Shown: piece by piece, positions 7,872 through 16,029 of the stretch
Layout of the letters: the number at the start of each line of letters is the position of its first letter
How positions within the stretch are numbered: the first letter of the stretch is position 1
Origin: Oceanisphaera avium
Lineage (GTDB): Bacteria; Pseudomonadota; Gammaproteobacteria; Enterobacterales; Aeromonadaceae
DNA: 64,000 nt
Assembly (NCBI RefSeq): GCF_002157875.1
Contig: NZ_CP021376.1
Span: forward strand, 1,667,501 to 1,731,500
Reading direction: 5' to 3'
Program-made: the position numbers and the translations under genes
Notes under the pieces: model-generated
Database searches by the model: none
What the model was told of the DNA's origin: nothing
What the model saw: only the letters and a program-made list of their open reading frames with translations

Positions 7872-10679
7872 TTACTCTATGGTAAAGTCATGTAGGGGTA
7901 GATGGAGCTCTTGCAAAGACTTTTCAAGCTTGGCTTTGTCTCCCACTACCACTATTACCATCTCTTTAGGATCTAACCACTGCTTAGCTAGCTCAGTTAG
8001 CTCGGCTTGGCTGACCTTAGCTACTATCTCTTGTTGCTTAGCTAAATAATCTGGCGATAACTTCATCATGGCTAACTGCAATAAAAACCCAGCTTTATCC
8101 CCTAAGGTTTCATAAGCCAATGCGTCTTGCTGCGAATAGCTGCTGCGCAAATATGCCACTTCTTTAGTCGTGGGGCCTTGTTCTTTAAATTGTTCAAGTT
8201 CCTGTAAAATATTAGTAATGGCATCAGCGGTAACATCTGCACGCACATCACTGGCGACTAAGAACACTCCTGCATCGCGGTTACCGGTAAAGTAGGAGTT
8301 TGCACCATAGGTAAAGCCCTTGTCTTCACGCAGATTAAGATTAATACGACTATTAAAATTGCCGCCTAAGTTAAAGTTCATCAAATTTGCATAAAAATAA
8401 GGGCCTGTGGCGTCGGTGGGCAGCGCACGACGCCCAATGCGCAATACAGATTGTACCGAGCCAGGGACATCCACAATATAAATACCCGGTGTTGCAGGCT
8501 GTGGCTTAACTGTCACCGCTTCTAAATGGGGCGCTTTCCCTTGCCATTGCTTTAAAAATGCAAAGTCTTTGGCTGCTTGTTCCTTTGATAAATCGCCCGC
8601 CACCAACACATGACCATTCGCGGGGTTATAGTAAGCATGATAATAATCGCGTACTTGATCTAGCGTAATCTTTGCTACATGTTCAGCTTGGCCATTATCT
8701 GGCAGCCCCATGCGGGTTTCACCATACATTAATTGGCGAAATGCTTGTTGTGCTAACCAAGAAGGCTGATGGCGACTTTGAGCCATGCTTTCTAACATGC
8801 GAGTTTTCACCTTTTCAAAGTCTTGTTCACGCAAGCCCGGTGTTAATAATAACTCTTCCACCAAGTCTAGGGTTTGGGGCAGCGTTTCCGTCATGGTGGT
8901 GATGTTAATTAAGTTGGTATAAAAACCATGGCTCACATTAACGCTGGCTCCTAAGCGCTCCAGTGCTTCACTAAACTCTCCTGAGCTTAACTTAGTCGTC
9001 CCTTGATTCATTAACTCAGCGGTAAGGCTTGCAATACCCACTTGTTCAGGGGTTTCGGCTAACTGACCACCGGGAAAGGCTAAAATGATTGATACCGCCG
9101 GAATTTCATCGTTAGTAATGCCTTGCAGCTGTATGTTATCTCCTAAGGTAGTGTGCCAAAGCTTAGGTGGCGTAATCACCACCGGCTCACTGGAGTCGGG
9201 CATCTGGCTGCGATCAAAGTCATCTTTTACTTGGCGGGCGTTAGTCTGTGTTAAGGGTTGTTCAGTTTTTGGCAACACTCGCTGTGGCGTCTCATAATTA
9301 GGCGGCGCCGCTTGCCAGTCGGTATGCTCAGAGGGAACGACACTTAAGCTCGCCTTGGGTTGGCCTTGGACATAGTGTTTATACACTTGACTCACTTGCT
9401 CAGGCGTGGTTTTTTCTAATTGGCGCCATGCATTAATTGCATATAAAGGGTCACCTTGTAGCACTTGCCCTAGCGCTAATTGTCGTGCCTTACCCTGGGT
9501 GCTATCTAGGCCTAATATTAAATTAGCGCGAAGCTCAGTAACGGCTTTATCGACATCGTCTTTATTAATGCCGCGCTTTTCAATCTCTTTAACGATGCGC
9601 TTAATTTCCGTTTCAAGAGGCTCGAGTGAGCCATCTTTTGAAGGATTGCTATAAGCCCAAATACTTAACGTACAGGCCAGCTCGCCACAATAATGTCCGG
9701 CGCCAGCACTGACTGCCTTACCGGTTTCCACTAACTCTTGGTATAACAGCGAGCTTTTACCCCCGCCCAATACATTAGCTAATACATCAAGGGCGGCCTC
9801 ATCTTCTTGACCTAACCAGACGGTGGGATAAGACATATATAACATTGGCATGCGAATACGATCGTCTACTAAGGTTTGATAGCGGTCTTTATCTAGTTTA
9901 GCCACAGCCGGCTTGGCATCTTCAACTTTGGGGCCTTTAGGAATAGAGCCAAAGTATTTTTCTACCCACTCCAGAGTTTGTGAGGGTTCAAAATCACCGC
10001 TAATCACTAAGGTCGCATTATTAGGGCCATACCAGCGATTAAAGAACGCTTTAAGGTGATCCACATTGACTCGATCTAAGTCTTCTACATACCCAATAGG
10101 CTGCCAGCTATAAGGATGGTCTCTGGGATACAGTAACTCCCCCATGCGCTCACTCACTAAACCATAGGGCTGATTATCGATACGCTGGGCTCGTTCATTT
10201 TTAACGGTGTCGCGCTGAATTTCAAATTTACGCTGACTGACTGCCTCTAGCAAAAAGCCCATGCGATCCGCTTCCAACCACAGTACTTTTTCTAAATGGT
10301 TAGCGGGGACGGTTTCATAATAATTAGTCCGGTCTTGATTGGTAGTCCCATTCATGGTGCCACCGGCTTCGTTAATTAAGCGAAAATGTTCTTGGTCGCC
10401 GACATGCTTAGAGCCTTGAAACATCATGTGTTCAAAAAAATGTGCAAAGCCGGTTTGCTCTGGCTCTTCGCGTGCAGAGCCCACATGGTACGTCATTTCT
10501 ACATGCACTAGCGGATCCGACTTATCGGTGTTAAGTAAGACCGTAAGCCCATTATCTAATTGATACATTTGATAAGGGATCACTAAGCCATCCGTCGAGG
10601 AGGTAACTTCTTTAACTAATGTAGGAGCAGCAACGACTAGCGGCGAGCTTAACAGCAATAACAGCGACCAAAACTTCAT
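7872..10679 (-). CDS. M16 family zinc metallopeptidase (pitrilysin/insulinase-like), exported
   Basis: The 935-residue protein has a signal peptide (MKFWSLLLLLSSPLVVAA) and two tandem M16 halves. The inverted zinc motif HxxEH is at residues 80-84 (AHFFEHMMFQGS), with the distal Glu in VKNERAQR near residue 160. The second half lacks the HxxEH motif and carries the usual RINLNLREDKGFTYG segment, as in two-domain M16 peptidases whose C-terminal half is inactive. It should degrade peptides or small proteins in the periplasm or at the envelope. It stands upstream of gshA on the same strand. Substrate unknown. Confidence 0.92.
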   Translation of the reverse strand: MKFWSLLLLLSSPLVVAAPTLVKEVTSSTDGLVIPYQMYQLDNGLTVLLNTDKSDPLVHVEMTYHVGSAREEPEQTGFAHFFEHMMFQGSKHVGDQEHFRLINEAGGTMNGTTNQDRTNYYETVPANHLEKVLWLEADRMGFLLEAVSQRKFEIQRDTVKNERAQRIDNQPYGLVSERMGELLYPRDHPYSWQPIGYVEDLDRVNVDHLKAFFNRWYGPNNATLVISGDFEPSQTLEWVEKYFGSIPKGPKVEDAKPAVAKLDKDRYQTLVDDRIRMPMLYMSYPTVWLGQEDEAALDVLANVLGGGKSSLLYQELVETGKAVSAGAGHYCGELACTLSIWAYSNPSKDGSLEPLETEIKRIVKEIEKRGINKDDVDKAVTELRANLILGLDSTQGKARQLALGQVLQGDPLYAINAWRQLEKTTPEQVSQVYKHYVQGQPKASLSVVPSEHTDWQAAPPNYETPQRVLPKTEQPLTQTNARQVKDDFDRSQMPDSSEPVVITPPKLWHTTLGDNIQLQGITNDEIPAVSIILAFPGGQLAETPEQVGIASLTAELMNQGTTKLSSGEFSEALERLGASVNVSHGFYTNLINITTMTETLPQTLDLVEELLLTPGLREQDFEKVKTRMLESMAQSRHQPSWLAQQAFRQLMYGETRMGLPDNGQAEHVAKITLDQVRDYYHAYYNPANGHVLVAGDLSKEQAAKDFAFLKQWQGKAPHLEAVTVKPQPATPGIYIVDVPGSVQSVLRIGRRALPTDATGPYFYANLMNFNLGGNFNSRINLNLREDKGFTYGANSYFTGNRDAGVFLVASDVRADVTADAITNILQELEQFKEQGPTTKEVAYLRSSYSQQDALAYETLGDKAGFLLQLAMMKLSPDYLAKQQEIVAKVSQAELTELAKQWLDPKEMVIVVVGDKAKLEKSLQELHLPLHDFTIE

Positions 10680-10707
10680 GGAGTTTCCTTAATATTTAAC
10701 AGCAATA

Positions 10708-11640
10708 TTAGCCTTGGAGTAAGACTTTACCGCGGGTATGACCCGTTTCAATTTGTCGATGGGCTAACTCGCCTTCCGCCAGCGGATACACATGGCTAAT
10801 TTCTACACGCAGTTTTTGCTCAACTACCGCCTGCATCAAGTTAGCGAGTTGCTGGTTATCATTATGTTTTAACATACCAGTTGCACTTAAGCCTTTAGCC
10901 AAGGCGGCGTTAATGACATCATCGGCGGTATTAGTCGGCACAGTGACCACGCGGCCTTGCTCTTTCACATTTGTTAATAAACTTTTCCCTGAGTTGCCCC
11001 CTACTAAATCAATAAATAGGTCTACACTCTCAAGCTGTGAGACTTGCTCTTGTTCTCGATAATCCAGTACTTCATCTGCGCCCAGATTTCGTAAAAACTC
11101 ATGATTATAAGAAGAAGCTAAGGCCACCACAGTCGCCCCTAAGTTTTTAGCGATCTGCACTGCCAAATGGCCAACGCCCCCGGCGGCTGCGGATATTAAC
11201 ACCCGCTCTCCTGCTTTAAGACAGCCGTGCTCGGTCAGCGCTTGCCAAGCAGTAATACCGGCTAGCGACAAGCCCGCCGCAGTTTCATCGCTTACCGCAC
11301 TTGGAACCCGTAATAGCGCATTAGCGGGCACGACCAGCTGTTCGCTATAACCGCCGCCAGCCAATAGGCCAAATACCCGATCGCCTTCTTGATAAATGCT
11401 TACCTCTGCCCCCAGCTCTAACACAGTGCCCATGACTTCAAGACCCGGCGTCCAAGGTAATTGATCTTTAATCGCTTCTGCCCCCCAGCCTAAACCTGCT
11501 CGAGTTTTAGCATCCACTGGATTGACACCGGCAAAGTGCATTTGTACCCGAATTTCATTGGTGGCTAAACAGGGCGCTTCTTGCTCTACCAGCTCCAACT
11601 GACTGGCATCACCAAAGCGCTTTATCATTAACTGCTTCAT
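10708..11640 (-). CDS. NADPH-dependent quinone oxidoreductase-like MDR enzyme
   Basis: The 310-residue protein is a zinc-free medium-chain dehydrogenase/reductase: an N-terminal GroES-like domain (HFAGVNPVDAKTRAGLG) and a Rossmann domain with GERVLISAAAGGVGHLAVQIAK. The cysteines and histidines that bind structural or catalytic zinc in alcohol dehydrogenases are absent, which points to quinone/enone reduction with NADPH. It starts 28 bp upstream of the peptidase gene and may be cotranscribed. The specific substrate cannot be inferred. Confidence 0.88.
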   Translation of the reverse strand: MKQLMIKRFGDASQLELVEQEAPCLATNEIRVQMHFAGVNPVDAKTRAGLGWGAEAIKDQLPWTPGLEVMGTVLELGAEVSIYQEGDRVFGLLAGGGYSEQLVVPANALLRVPSAVSDETAAGLSLAGITAWQALTEHGCLKAGERVLISAAAGGVGHLAVQIAKNLGATVVALASSYNHEFLRNLGADEVLDYREQEQVSQLESVDLFIDLVGGNSGKSLLTNVKEQGRVVTVPTNTADDVINAALAKGLSATGMLKHNDNQQLANLMQAVVEQKLRVEISHVYPLAEGELAHRQIETGHTRGKVLLQG

Positions 11641-11868
11641 CTGCTACTCCTTGTCTATACACTTAAGCGAGACTCGGCTCGCAACCTAACAGGCTTTACC
11701 ATCCATCATCATGGGCGTTGTGCATCATACTGGGTTAATAAGTAATGCTGTGCACGCAAGCTTAGCTGTGTTGTCTATCTAGAGCTGCATAAGTGGCAGC
11801 AGCTAGGCTATAGTGCTCAAACAGGGCTGTTAGTTCCACCCTAATCGATATTAAAGAAGGAATTTGCC

Positions 11869-12036
11869 ATGGCACGATTGTTTCTCTTACCTTTATTACC
11901 CGCCTTAGTGTGGACCTTATTCTTAATATATAATCAGGTGCCCCTCAAACAAGGCGCGCGTGGCTACTACTGGATCATTGGCTTAGGGTGGGGCCTAGCC
12001 GCATTTTTAACGCTGATGATCCGTGTAACTCGCTAG
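11869..12036 (+). CDS. Small membrane protein, 55 residues
   Basis: An ATG at 11869 preceded by AAGAAGGAA opens a 55-codon frame ending in TAG. The product MARLFLLPLLPALVWTLFLI... has two strongly hydrophobic segments (residues 3-20 and about 34-50), separated by a short polar loop (NQVPLKQGARG), and a basic C-terminus (RVTR). It lies alone on the plus strand between two minus-strand genes, converging on fpr. The good ribosome-binding site and two-helix hairpin support a real gene. I do not recognise the family. Confidence 0.65.
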   Translation: MARLFLLPLLPALVWTLFLIYNQVPLKQGARGYYWIIGLGWGLAAFLTLMIRVTR

Positions 12037-12069
12037 CTAAAGCTGAGCACAACAAGCGCTGGGGCCACT

Positions 12070-12807
12070 TTACCAATAGTTTTCCATCAATATTTGACCC
12101 GGCTTACGTCGTAAGTGTTTAGCCAGTCCTTTAAGCTTTAGCTCCGCCAAGGTATCGCGCACCATCTCAGGATTACCGCAAATCATCACTCGGCTGTGCT
12201 CAGCGCTAAATTCCAATCCTACTCTTTGCTCAAGGTGCCCACTATTTACAGCTGCGGTGATCCGCCCAGGCTCGGCGCCCGCTTCCGCCTCACGAGATAC
12301 AAAGGGCACATAGTGAAAATGAGGGCGGTCTTGGGTAAGAGTTTGAATGCGCTCGCGATAGCCAAGCTCCGTTGCAAAGCGTACCCCATGAACCAGCACT
12401 ATATTTTCAAAATGCTGCCAGCAGTCTCCCTGCGCTAACAAAGATACGAAAGGCCCCACCCCAGTACCGGTCGCCATTAGCCATAAATCTCGCCCTGGTG
12501 GCACTTCGTCGAGGGTTAAAAAGCCGGTAGCTGTGGGTTGTACTAATATTTCATCCCCTACCTTAAGTTGGGATAAATAAGGAGTTAACTGCCCCTCTCG
12601 GATAGTAATAATATAAAATTCACAGTCTTTACCGGGCGCATTGACATAAGAATAAGCACGCGCTACTTTTTTTTCCGGCGTATGCCAAGCCAGCTTAGTA
12701 AATTGACCTGCCTGAAAGGGCTCCACCTTAGCGTCTACCACGATAGAAAATAAGCTGTCACTCCATTGAGTGCGTGACTTAACAATACCCGTTATCCAGT
12801 CTGCCAT
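12070..12807 (-). CDS. fpr: Ferredoxin/flavodoxin-NADP+ reductase (Fpr)
   Basis: Fpr is an FAD enzyme that transfers electrons between NADPH and ferredoxin or flavodoxin, feeding radical-SAM enzymes and the oxidative-stress response. The 245-residue protein (E. coli 248) shows the FAD-binding RAYSYVNAPG motif, the NADP-binding GTGVGPFVSLL motif, MICGNPEMV and the C-terminal aromatic EN-YW ending typical of bacterial Fpr. It lies alone between the small membrane gene and the rplI terminator. I see no clear SoxS box upstream. Confidence 0.95.
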   Translation of the reverse strand: MADWITGIVKSRTQWSDSLFSIVVDAKVEPFQAGQFTKLAWHTPEKKVARAYSYVNAPGKDCEFYIITIREGQLTPYLSQLKVGDEILVQPTATGFLTLDEVPPGRDLWLMATGTGVGPFVSLLAQGDCWQHFENIVLVHGVRFATELGYRERIQTLTQDRPHFHYVPFVSREAEAGAEPGRITAAVNSGHLEQRVGLEFSAEHSRVMICGNPEMVRDTLAELKLKGLAKHLRRKPGQILMENYW

Positions 12808-12857
12808 TTGAGTTCTCCTAACGCTTTTCCTTACTCTAGCCTTATTACAGGCAATAA

Positions 12858-12882
12858 AAAACCCGCGACGAGCGCGGGTTTT
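12858..12882 (-). terminator. Terminator of the rpsF-rpsR-rplI operon
   Basis: Inverted repeat AAAACCCGCG / CGCGGGTTTT with a 5-nt loop, 18 bp past the rplI stop codon. It shares a 15-nt identical block (12860-12874) with the hairpin in the clpB leader (2212-2226). Confidence 0.85.
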
Positions 12883-12900
12883 CTTAGCGAGCGGTAAAAC

Positions 12901-13350
12901 TTAGGCAGCAACGACCTGAATTTTAACGATGGCTTTAACGTCAGCGTGCAATTGCACACCTACTTCATATTCACCAACATTGCGTAATACGCCGTCAGTT
13001 AGGCGGATTTGGCTCTTGCTTACTTCAACACCGGCTGCGGTAATGGCTTCAGCCACGTCGCGAGCACCGATAGAACCAAACAATTTACCTTCATCACCTG
13101 ATTTAGAAGCAATCTCTACATTTTCCAAACCTGACAGTTTGTCAGCTTGGGTTTGTGCAGCAGCTAATTGCTCAGCCAGCTTAGCTTCCAATTCAGCGCG
13201 GCGAGTTTCAAAGGTCGCTACGTTGTCTTTGGTGGCTAACACTGCTTTGCCTTGAGGCAACAAGAAGTTACGAGCATAACCGGCTTTCACGGTTACCTGG
13301 TCGCCCAGGCCGCCAAGTCTGGCGATTTTATCAAGAAGAATAACTTGCAT
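12901..13350 (-). CDS. rplI: 50S ribosomal protein L9
   Basis: L9 binds domain V of 23S rRNA and spans subunits through a long helix. The 149-residue protein (E. coli 149) starts [30 protein letters not shown]..., the N-terminal RNA-binding domain signature, followed by the Ala/Glu-rich connecting helix and the C-terminal domain. It is the last gene of the S6-S18-L9 operon and is followed by a hairpin terminator. Confidence 0.98.
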   Translation of the reverse strand: MQVILLDKIARLGGLGDQVTVKAGYARNFLLPQGKAVLATKDNVATFETRRAELEAKLAEQLAAAQTQADKLSGLENVEIASKSGDEGKLFGSIGARDVAEAITAAGVEVSKSQIRLTDGVLRNVGEYEVGVQLHADVKAIVKIQVVAA

Positions 13351-13388
13351 TACCTTTCCTCAAAAAAATAAAAGAGTTAGGCCGCTGC

Positions 13389-13616
13389 TTACTTGTGCAG
13401 ATCGGTGTAAGGCAGCAGGGCCAGGTAACGAGCGCGCTTAATAGCACGAGCTAACTGACGCTGAAACTTAGCGCGGGTACCAGTGATACGGCTCGGTACA
13501 ATTTTACCGGACTCGGTAACATAATTCTTTAAAGTTGCGATGTCTTTGTAATCTATCTCAGTAACACCGTCTGCGGTGAAACGACAGAACTTACGACGAC
13601 GGAAAAAACTTGCCAT
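13389..13616 (-). CDS. rpsR: 30S ribosomal protein S18
   Basis: The 75-residue protein ([22 protein letters not shown]...) is nearly identical in plan to E. coli S18, which binds S6 on the 30S platform. It starts 28 bp after rpsF, leaving no room for priB, which sits between these genes in E. coli. Confidence 0.98.
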   Translation of the reverse strand: MASFFRRRKFCRFTADGVTEIDYKDIATLKNYVTESGKIVPSRITGTRAKFQRQLARAIKRARYLALLPYTDLHK

Positions 13617-13644
13617 GATTCTAATTCCTCAGCTTAAACGTGAA

Positions 13645-14022
13645 TTACTCGGCAGATGCTTCTGCACGAGGAGCGGCGTCGTCACGACGTGGTGGGCGTT
13701 CATCTTTGGCTTTTGCCATTTCTGAAGGCTCGGTGACGGCCTGCTTAGTGCGCATAATCATGTTACGCAACACTGCATCGTTAAAGCGGAAGTTAGTTTC
13801 CAGCTCATCAATCACAGCTTGGTCAGCTTCTACGTTCATCAGAACATAGTGTGCTTTGTGCAGCTTGTTGATTGGGTAAGCTAACTGGCGACGGCCCCAG
13901 TCTTCCATGCGGTGAACTTGACCGCCTGAAGTAGTGATTGCAGCGGTATAACGCTCAATCATGCCTGGAACTTGTTCACTCTGATCAGGGTGAACCATAA
14001 AAACGATTTCGTAGTGACGCAT
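13645..14022 (-). CDS. rpsF: 30S ribosomal protein S6
   Basis: The 125-residue S6 protein ([18 protein letters not shown]...) carries the ferredoxin-like core ([21 protein letters not shown]) and an acidic/basic C-terminal tail, the region glutamylated by RimK in E. coli. It heads the operon; the 5' leader can form the stem expected of an S6:S18 autoregulatory element (14044-14077). Confidence 0.98.
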   Translation of the reverse strand: MRHYEIVFMVHPDQSEQVPGMIERYTAAITTSGGQVHRMEDWGRRQLAYPINKLHKAHYVLMNVEADQAVIDELETNFRFNDAVLRNMIMRTKQAVTEPSEMAKAKDERPPRRDDAAPRAEASAE

Positions 14023-14043
14023 GGATTGCTCCTTACGGGTATA

Positions 14044-14077
14044 GCCTCTTCGTGGGCTCAGTCACACCATCGGAGGC
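14044..14077 (-). promoter_or_regulatory. Candidate S6:S18-binding leader element of rpsF
   Basis: On the mRNA strand GCCTC (14073-14077) pairs with GAGGC (14044-14048), enclosing a loop that begins CGATGG and contains CCCAC. A CCG next to the stem resembles the S6:S18 leader motif known from rpsF mRNAs, in which the S6-S18 complex recognises a CCG bulge. It lies 22 nt upstream of the start codon. Judged by eye only. Confidence 0.5.
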
Positions 14078-14218
14078 AAGGAACTTATAAGTAAAGCGAC
14101 TGATTTTAAGGAGGCGGATTGTAAAGGATAAATAGGTTAAAGGAAAGCTTATATATTTCGTAAGGCGTAAATCGTGAGGGCGACACCTCACACTTTATGC
14201 CTCACTCTTTCCTGTTAA

Positions 14219-15082
14219 CTATTTCAACTTTCGTTGCAGGCCAATGGCCATGATCACTACCGCAGCACCGAGATAAACGTGTAACGCCGGATACTCATTA
14301 AATAACGCCATACCCATAATGGTGACAAATATTAATCCCGAATACTCACTGGCCGCTATTTTACTGGCATCGGCCATGGCATAAGCCAAAATACAAATAC
14401 TTTGATAGATAATACCCATTAAGCAAATGCCGATCAGTAACAGCCAAATTTCGCCGTTCATCGGTTGCCAACCCGGCAGTGCTAAGGCAAAGCCTACCGG
14501 TATCGCGAGTGCTTGAGTTAAAAATAAGGTCGCCAACACCGAGCGTCCTTGGGGCAAGCGGCGCACTAACACATTACTTGCCGCCATAGAAAACGCAGTA
14601 AATAACGCCAACCCTCCTGCCCAGTGCCACTGGCCTGGATTAAGCACAATTAAGATGCCAACAAAGCCTAATAAGCTAATGCCATAAGCGAGAGGACGTA
14701 TCTTCTCTTTACTGAGTAGGGCGGCCAGTGGCAGCGTCATCAAAGGGGCGGCATAAAACACCGCATTGGCGGTGGCCAGCGGTAAATACATTAAGCTAAT
14801 AAAGACGCAAATAGAGCCAAATAATAATAAATGGCCGCGGATCAGATGGATTTTCCACTGTCCCCAGCCTTTATTACTTGGCGCTAATCGCCACCAAAAC
14901 GGCAATAACAAGAGCGAGGTTAACAAAAAGCGCAGCGCAATATATTGATAAGGGGTAACTTGCGTTTGGCCAAGCAACTTCACGATAACATCACCAAATG
15001 AAATCGTTAAGTTGCCTAATATCAGCAATAAAATCGCTAATATTTGTCGATCACCGGCCAGGTGCGCTATCCGCTGTTGCAT
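14219..15082 (-). CDS. DMT-superfamily (EamA) transporter
   Basis: The 287-residue protein has about ten hydrophobic segments arranged as two EamA repeats (first repeat from LAILLLILGNLTISFGDVIV, second from GLALFTAFSMAASNVLVRRL), the hallmark of drug/metabolite exporters of the inner membrane. It is transcribed in the same direction as the ribosomal operon but separated by about 200 bp. The substrate cannot be predicted. Confidence 0.88.
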   Translation of the reverse strand: MQQRIAHLAGDRQILAILLLILGNLTISFGDVIVKLLGQTQVTPYQYIALRFLLTSLLLLPFWWRLAPSNKGWGQWKIHLIRGHLLLFGSICVFISLMYLPLATANAVFYAAPLMTLPLAALLSKEKIRPLAYGISLLGFVGILIVLNPGQWHWAGGLALFTAFSMAASNVLVRRLPQGRSVLATLFLTQALAIPVGFALALPGWQPMNGEIWLLLIGICLMGIIYQSICILAYAMADASKIAASEYSGLIFVTIMGMALFNEYPALHVYLGAAVVIMAIGLQRKLK

Positions 15083-15204
15083 GTTTTTCTCTATGGTGAA
15101 GGGTGAGCAGTCAATTCTGTAGGGTTACAAGCAGGACAGAACAACAAGCAGGCCAGCACAAAGAGCAAGACGCTAGGCTACTTCTTACGTCTCGCCCCTC
15201 CTCT

Positions 15205-15942
15205 TTATTTAATACGCTGGCGCACCATTTCAAATAAGCACACACCCGTTGCTACCGAGACATTCAGGCTAGATACCGAGCCCGCCATGGGAATACTCAC
15301 GAGCTCATCGCAATGCTCACGGGTTAAGCGGCGCATGCCTTTATCTTCAGCACCCATAACTAGCGCTTGGGCACCACTAAAGGTCGACTGATAGACACTG
15401 TGATCGGCTTCTCCGGCGGTACCCACCACCCAAATACCTTTATCTTGCAGCATGCGCAAGGTGCGTGCCAAGTTAGTCACTTGAAATAACGGCACCACTT
15501 CGGCCGCGCCACAGGCTACCTTGCGCACCACAGGTGTGAGGCCTGCTGAATTATCTTTGGGGACAATCACACCATGTACGCCGGCGGCGTCGGCGGTGCG
15601 CAAACACGCACCTAAATTGTGGGGGTCGGTCACACCATCTAGGACCAATAAAAAGGGCGTTGCTTGGTTTTCTAGCAATTGTGCTAAGTCAGTTTCATTT
15701 AAGATGGGCGCGGCTTGTACCTTAGCTACCACACCTTGGTGCTGGCCGCCTTTGGCTTTATTATCCAAAGCACTGCGATTGGAAAACTGCGCCTTCACTC
15801 CCACTTCTAATAAGCGCGCTTGTAGGCGATTTAAACGCTCATCGTCTCGTCCTTTTAATAGCCATACTTCCAACACTTTTTCAGGATGCACATCTAATAA
15901 AGACTCAAGGGCGTGAATACCAAAAATTAATTCATTGCTCAT
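15205..15942 (-). CDS. rlmB: 23S rRNA (guanosine(2251)-2'-O)-methyltransferase RlmB
   Basis: RlmB methylates the ribose of G2251 in the P-loop of 23S rRNA with SAM. The 245-residue protein (E. coli 243) has an N-terminal L30e-like substrate-binding domain ([20 protein letters not shown]) and a C-terminal SpoU/TrmH knot with [32 protein letters not shown] and [21 protein letters not shown]. It follows rnr, as in E. coli, but a strong terminator lies between them. Confidence 0.97.
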   Translation of the reverse strand: MSNELIFGIHALESLLDVHPEKVLEVWLLKGRDDERLNRLQARLLEVGVKAQFSNRSALDNKAKGGQHQGVVAKVQAAPILNETDLAQLLENQATPFLLVLDGVTDPHNLGACLRTADAAGVHGVIVPKDNSAGLTPVVRKVACGAAEVVPLFQVTNLARTLRMLQDKGIWVVGTAGEADHSVYQSTFSGAQALVMGAEDKGMRRLTREHCDELVSIPMAGSVSSLNVSVATGVCLFEMVRQRIK

Positions 15943-15964
15943 AAAAATTACTCAACGACTCTTT

Positions 15965-16012
15965 AAAAAACGGGGGTAACCCGCTTAGCGCGAACGCTGG
16001 CCGGTTACCCCC
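15965..16012 (-). terminator. Terminator between rnr and rlmB
   Basis: On the minus strand GGGGGTAACC (16003-16012) pairs with GGTTACCCCC (15972-15981), with a GC-rich inner hairpin and followed by TTTTTT. It lies just after the rnr stop, suggesting rlmB relies on read-through or its own promoter. Confidence 0.8.
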
Positions 16013-16029
16013 CTCTTTAGTGCATTTAA

